From Promethearchaeota archaeon (lineage in GTDB: Archaea > Asgardarchaeota > Lokiarchaeia > Sigyniarchaeales > SOKP01), in assembly GCA_016839705.1 (NCBI GenBank), contig JAEOTR010000053.1, forward strand, positions 1-64,000: DNA of 64,000 bases, in the 5' to 3' direction. Position 1 is the first letter of the stretch, and each line of letters starts with the position of its first letter. The position numbers were made by a program, and so were the translations under genes. Below are positions 62,603 to 64,000 of this stretch, in pieces. The notes under the pieces were generated by a model. That model was given only the letters and a program-made list of their open reading frames with translations. It made no database searches and had not been told where the DNA came from.

Positions 62603-64000
62603 TTAAACCTCTTTCTTAAATACAGTTTTTCCTCTTATTATTGTTTCAAGTATTTGGATATTTCTTATTTCATCTTTTTTCACTTCAAGAGGATTCCTAT
62701 CTAAAATCACCAAATCAGCAAATTTTCCAACCGATATACTCCCTTTTATGTTTTCTTCGAATGCGGCATAGGCACCGTTAATAGTATATGTTCTTAATGC
62801 TTCTTCCATCGTTAAACATTGCTCTGGAATAAATCCATTCCGGGTGACTAAAGCATGAAGCCCTGAAATTATATCTGGATCTTCTATAGGGCTATCTGAG
62901 CTTGATGCCATTATTATTCCCGCATCAATAATAGATTTAAATGGATAGGTATATTTACATCGTTTTTTACCCAAGCGTCTTTCTAACCACGTATATTCTG
63001 AATTTATGAAAGGAGGCTGACATGCCAGAATTATATTGTATTTTTTAATATCTCTAATAACATCTTCAGTTAATAAAGACGCATGCTCAATTCGATGACG
63101 ATGATTTTCTTTTGGAGATTCTTCTAATAATCTTTTGTATAAATCAACCAAAACTCTATTACCTTTATCTCCAATTGCATGAATCCCAATTTGAAATCCC
63201 ATTTCATGTGCTACTTTCATTCTGTTAAACATTTCTTCTTCATCTACTACGGAAAATCCGGTCACATTTGGAGCATCAGAAAACGCTTCGTGCATTAGTG
63301 CAGTTTTCGCCCCAAAAGTACCATCAAAATATCCCTTCCAACAACGTGTTTTAAATTTACTATCTTCCTCATTACTATCTAAGGATTGTTCTTTCAATTC
63401 CATCAGTTTTGATGGATCAACTATGGAAATTAGTGAATACCAACTTTGAAGTACTTCATTTTGAATCATCTGATAGACCGGGATATCACGTTGAAGAGTG
63501 GTAACTCCATGAAAAGAGGTGATTCCTTTCATTGCCAGTGATTTAAATGCTTTTTCCGCAGTTTCTTGGAGGGTATCAGGATTAGGAATTAAATATTTAG
63601 AAATTGTAGAATAAATAATACCTAATGCATTTTCACTAATAACTCCAGTTAATTCTCCCTTTTCATTTTTTCTAATCTCACCACCCCGGGGAACCTTTGT
63701 TTCGGAATTAATCCCGACTAATTCTAGTGTTTTTGTGTTGGCAACCCCAATATGGCCGTCATACCTTAGGATAATAACAGGATTCTCAGGACAAGCAACA
63801 TCTAAGTCCCATCGTGTAGGTAATTTTGGAACATCAAACATTTCTTCCTTCAATTTGAATCCAAATATTAATTCTCCTTTTCCCCTTTTTTCAGCCGTTT
63901 TTTTTAAGAATTCTTGAAGTTCATCTAAACTTGTCATAGTAGAAAGATTTAGATTCATCAATATGAACATATAGGAGATTGGATGCATATGTGAATCTAT
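62603..64000 (-). CDS. YtcJ-type amidohydrolase (5' end beyond window)
   Basis: At least 465 residues of a metal-dependent amidohydrolase. The frame stays open to base 64000, reading I-D-S-H-M-H-P at the edge, so ATG 63988 is the Met inside the His-x-His metal motif and not the start. Further features are the HEMGFQIGIHAIGD block, HRIEHASLLTEDVI and SSDSPIEDPDIISG near the C-terminus, then the usual GKFADLVILDRNPL ending. The missing N-terminus should carry ~70 residues of the family. The substrate is unknown; members are usually ~540 aa. Confidence 0.9.
   Translation of the reverse strand: MDSHMHPISYMFILMNLNLSTMTSLDELQEFLKKTAEKRGKGELIFGFKLKEEMFDVPKLPTRWDLDVACPENPVIILRYDGHIGVANTKTLELVGINSETKVPRGGEIRKNEKGELTGVISENALGIIYSTISKYLIPNPDTLQETAEKAFKSLAMKGITSFHGVTTLQRDIPVYQMIQNEVLQSWYSLISIVDPSKLMELKEQSLDSNEEDSKFKTRCWKGYFDGTFGAKTALMHEAFSDAPNVTGFSVVDEEEMFNRMKVAHEMGFQIGIHAIGDKGNRVLVDLYKRLLEESPKENHRHRIEHASLLTEDVIRDIKKYNIILACQPPFINSEYTWLERRLGKKRCKYTYPFKSIIDAGIIMASSSDSPIEDPDIISGLHALVTRNGFIPEQCLTMEEALRTYTINGAYAAFEENIKGSISVGKFADLVILDRNPLEVKKDEIRNIQILETIIRGKTVFKKEV

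Noticed and set aside
63603..63988. ATG 63988 as the start of the amidohydrolase
   Set aside because: The Met lies inside the His-Met-His metal motif and the frame is open to the window edge, so the true start is outside.

Overview
The window looks like the chromosome of an Asgard archaeon, most likely of the Lokiarchaeia type. The DNA is AT-rich, with lysine/isoleucine-rich proteins. Archaeal marks are a 70-aa HMf-type histone, an Sm/Lsm protein, two tungsten/molybdenum aldehyde:ferredoxin oxidoreductases, NDP-forming acyl-CoA ligase alpha subunits and T-run terminators. Eukaryote-like marks are two roadblock-Rab-like GTPase fusions, a canonical RING-H2 protein with TPR-like helices, a possible longin-like protein and a cysteine phosphatase of the dual-specificity type. 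No phage, insertion sequence or CRISPR array was recognised.

Layout. 1-4.3 kb: a tandem family of medium-chain dehydrogenases (one cut by the window edge, two complete, one N-terminal relic) interleaved with small membrane proteins. 4.3-8.3 kb: an SDR fusion, a flavodoxin-like protein, and a divergent Fur/PerR regulator and catalase with overlapping palindromes between them. 8.4-17 kb: acetoacetyl-CoA synthetase, an M20 amidohydrolase with an odd start, an acyl-CoA ligase alpha subunit, small proteins, two C_GCAxxG_C_C proteins and a saccharopine-dehydrogenase-like protein. 17-22.4 kb: a decayed accessory stretch with a stop-interrupted gene, the C-terminal stub of a tryptophanase/tyrosine phenol-lyase, an intact CaiB/BaiF CoA-transferase, frameshifted small genes sharing a repeat, and a DNRLRE surface protein.

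22.4-36.6 kb: an iron alcohol dehydrogenase-AOR operon, a longin-like gene ending flush against a beta-propeller/winged-helix gene, a large cytosolic beta-repeat protein, glycerate 2-kinase, dihydrolipoyl dehydrogenase, a metallophosphatase, Sm protein and a tiny zinc protein. 36.6-46 kb: a tandem HNH protein, tRNA-Arg(CCT), a nucleotidyltransferase, a second AOR with two MoaD-like proteins, a seven-PAS histidine kinase, AAC(3) and histone. 46-64 kb: GNAT, a LeuB-like dehydrogenase, the two roadblock-GTPase genes, RING-H2, ThiD, a co-translated beta-helix surface protein and membrane winged-helix protein, ThiC, a second ligase alpha subunit, a lipase-type hydrolase, Nudix, phosphatase, an unknown 391-aa protein and a YtcJ-type amidohydrolase cut by the window end.

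How the genes fit together. The metabolic genes point to anaerobic breakdown of acids, alcohols and amino-acid products through CoA thioesters and ferredoxin-linked aldehyde oxidation, with an oxygen-defence gene. The most distinctive content is the 48.9-52.9 kb segment: two three-domain roadblock-GTPase fusions next to a RING-H2 protein.
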